Assembly (NCBI GenBank): GCA_030533265.1
Contig: JAUNJM010000002.1
Coordinates: 1 to 64,000 of the forward strand
DNA: 64,000 nt
Source of the DNA: Ruminococcus sp.
GTDB lineage: Bacteria > Bacillota > Clostridia > Oscillospirales > Ruminococcaceae
Reading direction: 5' to 3'
Position 1 is the first letter of the stretch, and each line of letters opens with the position of its first letter. Below, one piece after another: positions 7,094-16,105 of this stretch. The notes beneath the pieces were generated by a model, which was not told where the DNA came from, did no database searches, and saw only the letters and a list, made by a program, of their open reading frames with translations. A program made the position numbers and the translations under genes.

Positions 7094-9379
7094 CTATATA
7101 ATGTCCACTGCAAGCTCTCCGTCACGGACGGTTACTCCGATTGCTGATAGATTATCCTCGCCATTGTCAATAAGTATCTCAGCGATTTTATCCTCAATCT
7201 CATTTCTGATAACACGGCGAATATCTCTTGCTCCAAGCTTTTTATTGAAAGCCTTGTGAGCAATAAGCTCAAGAGCTGAATCGTCATAACCAAGAGTAAT
7301 ACCCTTTTCACCGAGCGGTTCTTTCATTTCGTCAAGCATAAGTCCTGCAATGCCTGCATAGTCCTTCTCTGTGAGAGGGTTGAATACAACCACCTCGTCA
7401 ACACGTCCCAGGAACTCAGGGCGCAAGAAATCTCTCAAAGCCTTCATAGCCTTTTCAGTAGCAATTTCATTATCGGTCTTGTTGAAACCAACACCTGTAT
7501 CCTTGTCAGTTGAACCTGCATTTGAAGTCATTACGATAACGGTATTTTCAAATGAAACAGATCTTCCCTGCGAATCGTTTATCATGCCTTCATCAAGAAT
7601 CTGCAAAAGAATGTTCATAACATCAGGGTGAGCTTTTTCTATCTCATCAAAAAGCACTACTGAATAAGGACGTCTGCGGACTTTTTCAGTAAGCTGACCA
7701 GCTTCGTCAAACCCAACATATCCCGGAGGTGAACCGATAAGCTTTGATACTGAGTGCTTTTCCATAAATTCAGACATATCAACTCGTATCAACGGCTCAG
7801 TAGCGTCAAAAAGCGCCTCTCCAAGAGCCTTTACAAGTTCAGTTTTTCCGACGCCTGTAGGTCCGACAAATATGAACGATGCAGGTCTGCGACGTTTTGA
7901 AAGCTGAACTCTCGTTCTTCTTATAGCTTTTGCAACCTTATCAACAGCCTCTTCCTGACCGAGAACCCGTGCAGAAAGTGCCAATTTCAATGAGCGTATC
8001 TTTTCATACTCCGTTTCAACAATTTTATTTGACGGAATACCGGTCCAAAGCTCAATTACCTTTGAAAGATCCGCATCTGACACCGCAATATTCTTGACAA
8101 TATTCTCAACCTCTTCAAGACGGTTTTTAATTCGTGATATTTCAGATTTCTCTGCTGCCATGACCTCATAATCAGGCTCTTCCTTGCCCTCATATTCAGC
8201 CATACTTCTTTCATGCTCGTGAAGCTGCTTGTTAAGCTCATCAAGTTCAGCAAGCTCAGGACTCCTGATGCTTGCACAGGCACATGCTTCATCAAGCAAG
8301 TCTATTGCCTTATCAGGCAAAAATCTGTCATTAATATATCTCTCGGAAAGAACAGCGCACATTCTTATCATCTCGTCCGAGATCTTTACCCTGTGATAGT
8401 TCTCATAATATTTCTTTATACCCATAAGTATTGAGATCGTGTCATCAACAGTAGGTTCTGTTACTGTAACCGGCTGAAAACGTCTTTCAAGTGCCGAATC
8501 CTTTTCAATGTGCTTACGGTATTCCTTGAATGTTGTCGCTCCGATAACCTGTACCTCACCTCTTGAAAGTGCAGGCTTAAGGATATTTGCAGCGTTCATA
8601 GTACCCTCGGAATCACCGGTACCGACAAGATTGTGAACCTCGTCAATAAAAAGAATTACATTACCTTGACTCTTGACTTCCTCAACAAGTCCCTTGCATC
8701 TGCTTTCAAACTGACCTCTGAACTGTGTTCCTGCAACAAGTGCGGTAAGATCAAGCAGATAAACCTCTTTGTCCTTGATATGAAAAGGCACGTCGCCTGA
8801 AACGATCTTCTGAGCGATACCTTCAGCAATAGCAGTCTTTCCGACACCCGGCTCACCAATAAGACAAGGATTATTTTTCTGTCGTCTTGAAAGAATGTGA
8901 ATAACTCTTGCTATTTCCTTATCCCTGCCAATAATGTTATCAAGCTCACCTTTTCTTGCACGTTCAGTAAGATTTGTACAATAGTTAGTGAGAAATTTAA
9001 GCTTTTTCTTCTTTTCTCCATTCTTAGGTATATTACTGTTTTTATCATCTGACTGAGTATTTCCAGACTGTACAGGAGAGTTTTCTCCAAACGGATTTCC
9101 TCCACCAAAAAGACTACTCAGGAAATTCGGCATTGTACCGCTTCCACCAAGTTCAAAGTCCTCACCATCAGTAATCTCCATAAGCTGATCGGCCATGGCC
9201 TGAATCTCGTCCTCGGAAATTCCCATAGACTTCATGTAATCATCTACCTGAGAGATTCCCAGTTCTCTTGCACAAACAAGGCAATAGCCTTCGCTTTTCT
9301 TATTATCAGGATTGTTTGCATTCATCTGTGATACAAACACAACAGCAGGACGTTTCCCGCATTTTGAACACATCATCAT
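7094..9379 (-). CDS. clpE: Clp protease ATPase subunit, ClpE-like with N-terminal zinc finger
   Basis: 761 residues. In place of the usual Clp N-domain it begins with a short zinc finger (Cys4, Cys7, Cys33, Cys36), the mark of ClpE, then a flexible Gly/Ser/Asn-rich linker to about residue 120. AAA module 1 has Walker A GEPGVGKT (175-182) and Walker B LFIDEVHNL. A coiled middle segment lies near residues 390-440. AAA module 2 has GPTGVGKTELVKAL and VVLFDEIEKAHPD. The tripeptide VGF in TGVGFNK is the likely ClpP-docking loop, so it should feed unfolded proteins to ClpP. No ctsR or mcsAB neighbour is present. It is the last gene of a long minus-strand run. Confidence 0.85.
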   Translation of the reverse strand: MMMCSKCGKRPAVVFVSQMNANNPDNKKSEGYCLVCARELGISQVDDYMKSMGISEDEIQAMADQLMEITDGEDFELGGSGTMPNFLSSLFGGGNPFGENSPVQSGNTQSDDKNSNIPKNGEKKKKLKFLTNYCTNLTERARKGELDNIIGRDKEIARVIHILSRRQKNNPCLIGEPGVGKTAIAEGIAQKIVSGDVPFHIKDKEVYLLDLTALVAGTQFRGQFESRCKGLVEEVKSQGNVILFIDEVHNLVGTGDSEGTMNAANILKPALSRGEVQVIGATTFKEYRKHIEKDSALERRFQPVTVTEPTVDDTISILMGIKKYYENYHRVKISDEMIRMCAVLSERYINDRFLPDKAIDLLDEACACASIRSPELAELDELNKQLHEHERSMAEYEGKEEPDYEVMAAEKSEISRIKNRLEEVENIVKNIAVSDADLSKVIELWTGIPSNKIVETEYEKIRSLKLALSARVLGQEEAVDKVAKAIRRTRVQLSKRRRPASFIFVGPTGVGKTELVKALGEALFDATEPLIRVDMSEFMEKHSVSKLIGSPPGYVGFDEAGQLTEKVRRRPYSVVLFDEIEKAHPDVMNILLQILDEGMINDSQGRSVSFENTVIVMTSNAGSTDKDTGVGFNKTDNEIATEKAMKALRDFLRPEFLGRVDEVVVFNPLTEKDYAGIAGLMLDEMKEPLGEKGITLGYDDSALELIAHKAFNKKLGARDIRRVIRNEIEDKIAEILIDNGEDNLSAIGVTVRDGELAVDII

Positions 9380-9404
9380 ATCTCTCTTTCTCCTTCCCTC
9401 TTAT

Positions 9405-10286
9405 CTATATATCATAAAACAAATAGAATAAATGTCTGAACAAGTAGGTTTTATCAATTATTTTTGTATTAATCATATCAAAGGAATCACCACATGATTC
9501 TATAATCAGTGCTATAGCAAACGCTATTATAAGCAGATACAGTCCTCCCTTTGCCAGTCCGGCAATGAATCCGAAAAATCTGTTGACTCCGTTTACAAGC
9601 GGAATATGGTAAAATACATTTGTTATATTCAGAAGTATTTTTACAACTATCGACAAAAGAACAAACAGAACTATCGTCAGAATTATCTTAACAATTACCA
9701 GTCCAAAAGGTCTGACTATTTTGTCCTCAATATATTTTGCACCAAGTTGCTTATCATCAGCAGCAAGTGACCTTACAATATCATAAGCCTGATTTTTTGT
9801 ATTCTGAATACCATTTCCAAGCTTCTGAGTGTCTATTCCTGAAAAAAATCTGTTGAACGTTCCATGAAAACGTGTTTCAAAGAATTTCTCCATATCCGAT
9901 TTCAATTCTTTTGCTAATGACGAGCTTTCTCCCTTTTTTTCAGCAAGCTCACCAATCTTTGCAGAAATATCACCGTCCGAACGCAAAGCATTTGCGAGTT
10001 CATTGTCAGATATTTCAACATCATAACCACATTTTTTCATCTCTTGGGCTACAACATCCGTAACATCAAATCTTTCTATCTTTTCCTCGACATAATCTCT
10101 GACATGACTACGAACCCATTGATCATAAACCGTCGGAGCAATCATATCCGCAACCAGAAAAGCTATTATTATCGCTGTTATAGTTCCGATAGATGAAATT
10201 ATATATTTGACAAAACCCTTTTTGTACCCAACAAGTGCAGTCAGTATCAGTATTATAATAACTGCACAATCAAGTATCCATACCAT
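9405..10286 (-). CDS. cvpA: CvpA-family membrane protein
   Basis: 293 residues. It starts MVWILDCAVIIILILTALVG, typical of CvpA (colicin V production) proteins, with two membrane helices in the first 50 residues. A soluble, charged insert of about 110 residues (60-175) follows, then two or three helices (about 190-280). The family is best known for DUF-like roles in envelope homeostasis; the molecular function is unclear. This member is longer than the usual 160-200 residues because of the insert. AAGGAAAG precedes the start. Confidence 0.75.
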   Translation of the reverse strand: MVWILDCAVIIILILTALVGYKKGFVKYIISSIGTITAIIIAFLVADMIAPTVYDQWVRSHVRDYVEEKIERFDVTDVVAQEMKKCGYDVEISDNELANALRSDGDISAKIGELAEKKGESSSLAKELKSDMEKFFETRFHGTFNRFFSGIDTQKLGNGIQNTKNQAYDIVRSLAADDKQLGAKYIEDKIVRPFGLVIVKIILTIVLFVLLSIVVKILLNITNVFYHIPLVNGVNRFFGFIAGLAKGGLYLLIIAFAIALIIESCGDSFDMINTKIIDKTYLFRHLFYLFYDI

Positions 10287-10303
10287 TTAATTTTCTTTCC
10301 TTT

Positions 10304-11647
10304 TTAAGTGTTAAATTCAATTTTGTTTATAGCCCGGTATCCCATCAGATAGACTGAATTATCAAGGTATGCAAAATTTGTATATTCGTCAGTAACATCT
10401 GCCGTTGCAAGACAGTTGCCTCTGAGATCATACGATTCAACAGCCCTGTTACTGAGTAAAAATATCTTTCTTCCCGAACCGATAAGATACTTTGGTTCAC
10501 CACCATCTGTTTCAGCTGTTTTAGCCTCATCTTTATCGGAATCAAACAAAGCAAGTGTACCCTTACCTCTTGAAACGCTGTCCACAACTACTCCTGCTGC
10601 ATATTCATTTATACAATATGATACAAGATCACCTGTATATTCATATTTCATTATTATCTTACCGTCATCATCAAGCTTATATAGCTTGCTGTCGCCTACA
10701 GCCCAGAGTCCGTCGTTATTATTCTCACAAATGTCGATAACAAGAGCGTCAAGCTTTTCGCTTGTCATCTGCTCCTCAGACGTATTAAACTTGACATAAT
10801 GCACCACAGAACAAAGCTCACCGTTATCAGATGAGAAAGTCGTCACATAAGCGCCACTACCATGTTCATTGAATGAAATATCAATTATCCTCTGCCCACT
10901 ACTCCAACGATATACCTCAGCACCGTTGGTATTATAGACTGTCATACAGGCAGCATATTTTTCAGTCTGTGTTATAACCGCAACATACCCGTTGCTTCCT
11001 ATCTCGGCAAACAATATACTGTCATTTATTGTCTTAGTATAGAGTTCTTCTTTTTTACTGAATAGTCTGAACTTTTCGCCACCGTTATCAAAAGCAAGCA
11101 TTCTTTTACCTGATATTTTGATAATAGGATCCTCAAGCTCGTGAACAAAGCTGTTTATCAATTCTCCATTCTCACCATAAATAAATATGTTGGAATCATC
11201 GGCTGTAACGATATCGTTATTCAGTATATCAAGAAAATTCACAGTGCTTGTATTTCTGACGATAGGAAAATTACCACTTTCAAACTTACCGTCATTAACG
11301 ATAACCTTGTGTGGTCTGTCAAAAATGCCCTCAAGCTTACCTATCCATAAACCCCGTGTAAGATATGCCGTCAATCCGAGCATTGCTATAACAAGAATTA
11401 TTATCAGCTTTTTGATACGCTTTTTATTCTTCTCTTTTTTTCTTGCAGCACGAATATCAGTCATATTGAAAACAGGCTCTTGCTCTTTAATTTTTTCAGG
11501 CCTGTTTTTTCTGACAAACGGTTTGCGTCTGTATATCGAACCTTCTGGAATTGGCTGTTTTTCTTCCACAAATTCCTGTTCAGAATCGTAAAAACTGCTT
11601 ATCTCTATTCGTTTTTGATCGTTATTATCTTTTTTCACCTTTGTCAA
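10304..11647 (-). CDS. DUF5711 membrane-anchored beta-propeller-like protein
   Basis: 447 residues. A basic, disordered N-terminus (about 1-75) is followed by one membrane helix (KKLIIILVIAMLGLTAYL) and a large outer region with repeated short beta-strand patterns (DDSNIFIYGENGELINS, DGKIIMKYEYTGD) like WD40/PQQ propellers. It matches what I know as DUF5711. Function unknown. The apparent TTG start at 11647 overlaps the truA stop as TTGA, implying translational coupling; GTG at 11638 is an alternative. It sits between truA and cvpA in one run. Confidence 0.65.
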   Translation of the reverse strand: MTKVKKDNNDQKRIEISSFYDSEQEFVEEKQPIPEGSIYRRKPFVRKNRPEKIKEQEPVFNMTDIRAARKKEKNKKRIKKLIIILVIAMLGLTAYLTRGLWIGKLEGIFDRPHKVIVNDGKFESGNFPIVRNTSTVNFLDILNNDIVTADDSNIFIYGENGELINSFVHELEDPIIKISGKRMLAFDNGGEKFRLFSKKEELYTKTINDSILFAEIGSNGYVAVITQTEKYAACMTVYNTNGAEVYRWSSGQRIIDISFNEHGSGAYVTTFSSDNGELCSVVHYVKFNTSEEQMTSEKLDALVIDICENNNDGLWAVGDSKLYKLDDDGKIIMKYEYTGDLVSYCINEYAAGVVVDSVSRGKGTLALFDSDKDEAKTAETDGGEPKYLIGSGRKIFLLSNRAVESYDLRGNCLATADVTDEYTNFAYLDNSVYLMGYRAINKIEFNT

Positions 11648-12405
11648 ATCCTTTTCTCTGACGGCTCATCACCGTAATACACCTTGTTAAGATAAAGTCC
11701 CTGTGGTGGAACAGTTTTTCCTGCAAGAGTCCTGTCCCTCAATGCCAGAATTCTTGGGATCGCATCTTCTTCTATTTTGCCCTCATTAATAAATAAAAGC
11801 GTACCAATCATTATTCTAACCATGTTATACAAAAATCCGTTGCCTGAAACAGTAAATATTACAAGATCGCCTTCACGTCTTACATGAAAGTAATGTATTC
11901 TTCTCACAGTATTTTCCTTGTCGCAAGCAGTTGAGCAGAATGCCTTAAAATCATGTTCACCGACAAAATCCTGTGCTACTCTGTCAAGCTTTTTCTCATT
12001 AACGGGATACCAGTGCCGATAAGCAGTATCCTTGTAAAACGGATTTTTTATCTCACTATTGTGAAGTATAAACTCATACTCCTTACCCTTGCAATCATAT
12101 CTCGCATGAAAGTTTTCATCAACTTCCTCACATGAAAGGATAGAAATATCATCAGGCAGTTTAGGATTCAGTCCGAAAATTATCCCCCTGCAGGTAATAG
12201 TCGAATCAAGCTGGAAATTAAAATAAAATTCCCTTGCATGAACTCCTGTATCAGTTCTTGAACAACCGATAATAGTGACCTTTTCTCCTGTAAGACTCTC
12301 TATCGCTTCTTCAACTACCTGTTGTATTGCCAGCGCATTATCCTGACGCTGAAAGCCGTGATAATTTGCACCGTTATATGCCATTGCAACTTTAAAATTT
12401 CTCAT
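11644..12405 (-). CDS. truA: tRNA pseudouridine(38-40) synthase TruA
   Basis: 253 residues from the ATG at 12405 (GGAAAG five bases upstream; a GTG six bases earlier is too close to it). It contains the catalytic Asp motif CSRTDTGVHA and YNGANYHGFQRQ at the N-terminus. It isomerises uridines in the tRNA anticodon stem. In Clostridia truA commonly follows ecfT, as here, and the pair probably shares a transcript. Confidence 0.95.
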   Translation of the reverse strand: MRNFKVAMAYNGANYHGFQRQDNALAIQQVVEEAIESLTGEKVTIIGCSRTDTGVHAREFYFNFQLDSTITCRGIIFGLNPKLPDDISILSCEEVDENFHARYDCKGKEYEFILHNSEIKNPFYKDTAYRHWYPVNEKKLDRVAQDFVGEHDFKAFCSTACDKENTVRRIHYFHVRREGDLVIFTVSGNGFLYNMVRIMIGTLLFINEGKIEEDAIPRILALRDRTLAGKTVPPQGLYLNKVYYGDEPSEKRI

Positions 12406-12417
12406 AATCACTTTCCA

Positions 12418-13221
12418 TCAAATCAAATGATTTATAACAATTACTCCTGCAAAAAACATCACCGTTACAGCTATTGCAATATAATCAAGTGATGATGTCT
12501 TCAGCTGTTTCATACGGGTTCTTCCCTCTCCGCCATGATAACAACGACATTCCATTGCAAGTGCAAGCTCCTCAGCACGCCTGAATGATGACACAAAAAG
12601 CGGAATAAGCACAGGCACCAAAGCCTTTGCTCTTTTTATCAGTGATCCCGTTTCCATATCAGCACCCCTCGCCTTCTGAGCTGACATTATCTTGTCCGTT
12701 TCCTCAATGAGAGTCGGGATAAATCTCAGTGCAATAGTCATCATCATTGCAAGCTCGTGTACGGGAAGCTTTAGCTTTTTAAGTGGTGAGAGCAATCTTT
12801 CAATAGCGTCAGTCAGGTCAATCGGAGAAGTCGTGTATGTCAGAAGTGACGTTCCGACAATAAGACAGATTATTCTCACAATCATATAAACAGCCGTATT
12901 CACACCATTTCTGGTAATCATAATAAATCCTGCTTTTAAAAGCACATCACCTGTTCTTATAAAAAACAGGTTCAGTATCGCTGTAAATATAATTATCGGT
13001 ATTATCGGCTTCAGACTTTTCAGAATCATGCTGAACGGTATCCTTGAAAGTGTGTATGCCAATGCCGTAAACCCGATTCCGACAAACAGTCCGAATATAT
13101 TATCTGCCACAAAAAGCATTACTATAAAAAACATAGTAAGCACAATCTTCACCCTTGAATCCATTCGGTGGACAGGTGACTTACCAGGAAAAAATTGTCC
13201 TATCGTGATATCCTTTATCAA
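12418..13221 (-). CDS. ecfT: ECF transporter transmembrane subunit EcfT
   Basis: 267 residues, five to six membrane helices. The cytoplasmic coupling motifs are present as AQKARGADM and AMECRCYHG, which fit the Ala-Arg-Gly signatures that bind the two ATPases. The start is TTG at 13221 with AGGAGG seven bases upstream; the ATG nearer the ribosome site is out of frame. With EcfA1 and EcfA2 it forms the shared module that powers uptake of vitamins by separate S-components, none of which is encoded in this window. Confidence 0.93.
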   Translation of the reverse strand: MIKDITIGQFFPGKSPVHRMDSRVKIVLTMFFIVMLFVADNIFGLFVGIGFTALAYTLSRIPFSMILKSLKPIIPIIIFTAILNLFFIRTGDVLLKAGFIMITRNGVNTAVYMIVRIICLIVGTSLLTYTTSPIDLTDAIERLLSPLKKLKLPVHELAMMMTIALRFIPTLIEETDKIMSAQKARGADMETGSLIKRAKALVPVLIPLFVSSFRRAEELALAMECRCYHGGEGRTRMKQLKTSSLDYIAIAVTVMFFAGVIVINHLI

Positions 13222-13239
13222 GGTACATCCTCCTAAAAA

Positions 13240-14094
13240 CTAATCCATTTTCAGTTTATCAAGCAAAAGCTTTGTTCCGAAATCTACTGTGTAAACGTCC
13301 TCACCAAGGTCGATGCCCTTTTCTTTAAGACGATTGAAAACTCTTGTTATCTGTGGAACAGCAAGTCCCATCTTTTCAAGTTCTGATGCTCTGTGAAAGA
13401 CGTTCACCGGAGTATCGTAACAGAAAACCTTTGCATTATTCATAACAAGTATTTTAGATGCGTGCTTTGCAACATCCTCCATCGAATGTGAAACAAGAAG
13501 AACCGTGTTTCCCGTCTTTTTATGATAATCCTTAATAAGTCCCAGTATCTGTTCCCTGCCCTTAGGGTCAAGTCCTGACGCAGGCTCATCAAGTATAAGC
13601 ACCTTTGGCTCCATTGCCATAACTCCGGCAATAGCAACACGTCTTTTCTGTCCTCCTGAAAGCTCAAAAGGTGACTTGTCAAGCATTGAATCAGAAATTC
13701 CTACCATTTTCGCTGTTTCTCTGACACGTCTGTCTATCTCGATCCTGTCAAGTCCCATATTTTTCGGACCGAATGCTATATCCTTATATACTGTTTCTTC
13801 GAAAAGCTGATATTCAGGATACTGAAATACAAGTCCGACCTTGAATCTTATTGCACGAAGCCTTGCTTTATCCTGCCAAAGCTCCTCACCGTCGATGAAT
13901 ATTTTTCCCGACGTTGGTCTGAGCAGGCCATTAAAATGCTGTATCAGGGTAGATTTTCCCGAACCCGTGTGACCGATAACTCCGACAAATTCTCCCTGCT
14001 CTATCTCTATATCAACATTGTCTACAGCAACCTTACGAAACGGAGTTCCCTCACCATAGACATACGATAAATTCTCTGTTTTAATAACTGCCAT
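13240..14094 (-). CDS. ecfA2: ECF transporter ATP-binding subunit EcfA2
   Basis: 284 residues. ABC ATPase with Walker A GHTGSGKS, Q-loop GLVFQYPEYQLFE, signature LSGGQKRRVAIAG and Walker B VLILDEPASGLDP. The order EcfA1-EcfA2-EcfT and the YPEYQLFE Q-loop identify this as the second ATPase. It pairs with EcfA1 to form a heterodimer on EcfT. Same operon as its neighbours, 17-18 bp apart. Confidence 0.93.
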   Translation of the reverse strand: MAVIKTENLSYVYGEGTPFRKVAVDNVDIEIEQGEFVGVIGHTGSGKSTLIQHFNGLLRPTSGKIFIDGEELWQDKARLRAIRFKVGLVFQYPEYQLFEETVYKDIAFGPKNMGLDRIEIDRRVRETAKMVGISDSMLDKSPFELSGGQKRRVAIAGVMAMEPKVLILDEPASGLDPKGREQILGLIKDYHKKTGNTVLLVSHSMEDVAKHASKILVMNNAKVFCYDTPVNVFHRASELEKMGLAVPQITRVFNRLKEKGIDLGEDVYTVDFGTKLLLDKLKMD

Positions 14095-14111
14095 ATCTTT
14101 TTCCTTTTCAT

Positions 14112-14957
14112 TTACATCAGCATTTTCGCCAATGCCTCAACGCACTCATCCTCTGTGATGATTTCAGTTGAAATATCGTACCCTGCCTTTTTAAGACTGT
14201 ATGCCAACTGAGTTACCTGCGGAACATCAAGTCCGAGATTTTTCATAGTATCAACCTGTGAGAAGACCTTTTCAGGAACGTTATCCATAACTATCTCTCC
14301 ACCGTCAATAACAACAACTCTGTCAGCCTGTGCGGCTTCCTCCATGTAGTGAGTGATAAGCACGATAGTTACACCCTTTTCACGGTTAAGTTTTTTTATC
14401 GTTTTCATTACCTCAGCCCTGCCCTTCGGATCAAGCATTGCTGTCGGCTCATCGAGCAGTATACATCTCGGCTGCATTGCAATAACTCCTGCAATAGCTA
14501 CTCTTTGCTTCTGTCCTCCTGAGAGCTTATGAGGTGCGTGTTCACGATAATCATACATACCCACTGTTTTCAGTGCATCGTCAACACGCTGACGAATCTC
14601 ATCAGGCTCAACACCCATGTTTTCGAGTGCAAACGCAACATCTTCCTCGACAATGGTTGCAACTATCTGATTGTCAGGATTCTGAAAAACCATGCCTGCT
14701 GTTTTTCTTATGTCAAGGATATTTTTCTCATCTTTTGTATCAAGTCCGTTTACAGTAACGCTTCCACTTTCGGGAATATTTATCGCATTGATACACTTAG
14801 CCAAGGTCGATTTTCCTGAACCGTTATGTCCGAGCACCGCAACAAACTCACCCTTTTCAATCGCAAGGTTAATGTCTTTGAGCACCTCAGTTTTAACAGG
14901 ACGCTCTTCCATTTCATTCACATAAGAAAAATTCAGATTATTAATCTTTATAAACAT
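14112..14957 (-). CDS. ecfA1: ECF transporter ATP-binding subunit EcfA1
   Basis: 281 residues from the ATG at 14957 (AGAGG upstream); seven extra in-frame residues upstream have no ribosome site. Walker [11 protein letters not shown]-loop [13 protein letters not shown], signature [13 protein letters not shown], Walker [13 protein letters not shown]. The QNPDNQ Q-loop is typical of EcfA1. First gene of ecfA1-ecfA2-ecfT-truA. The 131 bp before it (14958-15088) show no riboswitch-like structure that I can recognise. Confidence 0.93.
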   Translation of the reverse strand: MFIKINNLNFSYVNEMEERPVKTEVLKDINLAIEKGEFVAVLGHNGSGKSTLAKCINAINIPESGSVTVNGLDTKDEKNILDIRKTAGMVFQNPDNQIVATIVEEDVAFALENMGVEPDEIRQRVDDALKTVGMYDYREHAPHKLSGGQKQRVAIAGVIAMQPRCILLDEPTAMLDPKGRAEVMKTIKKLNREKGVTIVLITHYMEEAAQADRVVVIDGGEIVMDNVPEKVFSQVDTMKNLGLDVPQVTQLAYSLKKAGYDISTEIITEDECVEALAKMLM

Positions 14958-15088
14958 TATCTTTCCTCTTTGCTTCAAAACACATATTCGTATTAACTGG
15001 CACCTTTAATATGAATCTCAATAAATGACTGTATTTGTAATCAAAAATCTTTTCAATTATAGCCTGTTCTCCACAGTTTGAATGTTCT

Positions 15089-15961
15089 TTATATGTCTTT
15101 TCGTTGCCATATCGCCGTCGAGCCACAAGGCAAAGCCATTCCCGATGTTTCAACAGGCAATCCTATCTCATCAGCAGTGATGCTTCCACCGAACTTTGGT
15201 GTCAGTACATCATGCAGAATATATGCCATTACTGATGGTGAAAGTCCTGTTGTATAGCTGTTTAGCAAGAAGAATAACGGCTTGTCACTCAGTACCTGCG
15301 AACAGGTTTTTACCAGGTCATAAATGCAGTCTTCAAGTTTCCAGACCTCTCCACCAGGACCTCTTCCATAGCTTGGAGGGTCCATGACAACAGCATCATA
15401 AAGATTTCCACGCTTTATTTCACGTCTTACAAACTTCTCACAGTCATCAACAAGCCAACGTATCGGCTTGTCAGAAAGTCCCGATACAGTTGCATTATCC
15501 CTTGCCCACTGCACCATGCCCTTTGAGGCATCAACGTGAGAAACCATTGCCCCTGCATTTGCACAAGCAAGCGTTGCTCCACCTGTGTATGCAAAAAGAT
15601 TGAGAACCTTTATCGGTCTGCCTGCATTTTTAATCTTGTCAGCCATCCAGTCCCAGTTGACAGCCTGCTCAGGGAACAATCCCGTATGCTTAAATCCAGT
15701 CGGACGGATATTGAACTTCAGGTCACCATAGTTAATTGTCCAACTTTCAGGAAGCTTCCTGCGATATTCCCACTCTCCGCCACCTTTATTGGAACGGTGA
15801 TAAACTCCGTCAGCCTTATCCCACAAATCCGTTTTGTGTTCAGACTTCCAGATTATCTGAGGATCAGGACGCACCAACACCTTTCCGCCCCAGCTTTCAA
15901 GCTTGTCACCATCTGATGTATCTATTATTCTATAGTCTTTCCAATTTTCTGCTATTCTCAT
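15089..15961 (-). CDS. SAM-dependent rRNA methyltransferase-like protein
   Basis: 290 residues. A beta-rich N-terminal part (about 1-110) precedes a class I methyltransferase fold: LNLFAYTGGATLACANAGA is the SAM-binding loop, and VVMDPPSYGRG is the NPPY-like catalytic motif. The combination resembles the RlmI/RlmK type of 23S rRNA cytosine/guanine methyltransferases, but without their PUA domain. The exact target base is not known. The ribosome site is weak. Confidence 0.75.
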   Translation of the reverse strand: MRIAENWKDYRIIDTSDGDKLESWGGKVLVRPDPQIIWKSEHKTDLWDKADGVYHRSNKGGGEWEYRRKLPESWTINYGDLKFNIRPTGFKHTGLFPEQAVNWDWMADKIKNAGRPIKVLNLFAYTGGATLACANAGAMVSHVDASKGMVQWARDNATVSGLSDKPIRWLVDDCEKFVRREIKRGNLYDAVVMDPPSYGRGPGGEVWKLEDCIYDLVKTCSQVLSDKPLFFLLNSYTTGLSPSVMAYILHDVLTPKFGGSITADEIGLPVETSGMALPCGSTAIWQRKDI

Positions 15962-16006
15962 ATTTTAACCCTAACTCCAATGAAAATTTCCAGGATCTTA
16001 CTATAA

Positions 16007-16079
16007 CGGTCAGTCTTTTTTTCCAGAATTCACTGTCAACAGCGTTCGGATAGTTTCGAACCCCTTGAAGAACTGACCG
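16007..16079. other. Long-range inverted repeat after glmM
   Basis: CGGTCAGT (16007-16014) and ACTGACCG (16072-16079), with a smaller GTTCG/CGAAC hairpin inside. No T run follows on the minus strand, so it is not a classic terminator. It fills the 144-bp gap between glmM and the methyltransferase gene. Confidence 0.4.
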
Positions 16080-16105
16080 CTAATAATGCAGACTTTTATA
16101 TCGGA

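Noticed and set aside
14941..15153. 70-codon frame between ecfA1 and the methyltransferase gene
   Set aside because: It overlaps the 3' end of the methyltransferase gene in another frame, has no recognisable domain and no ribosome site.
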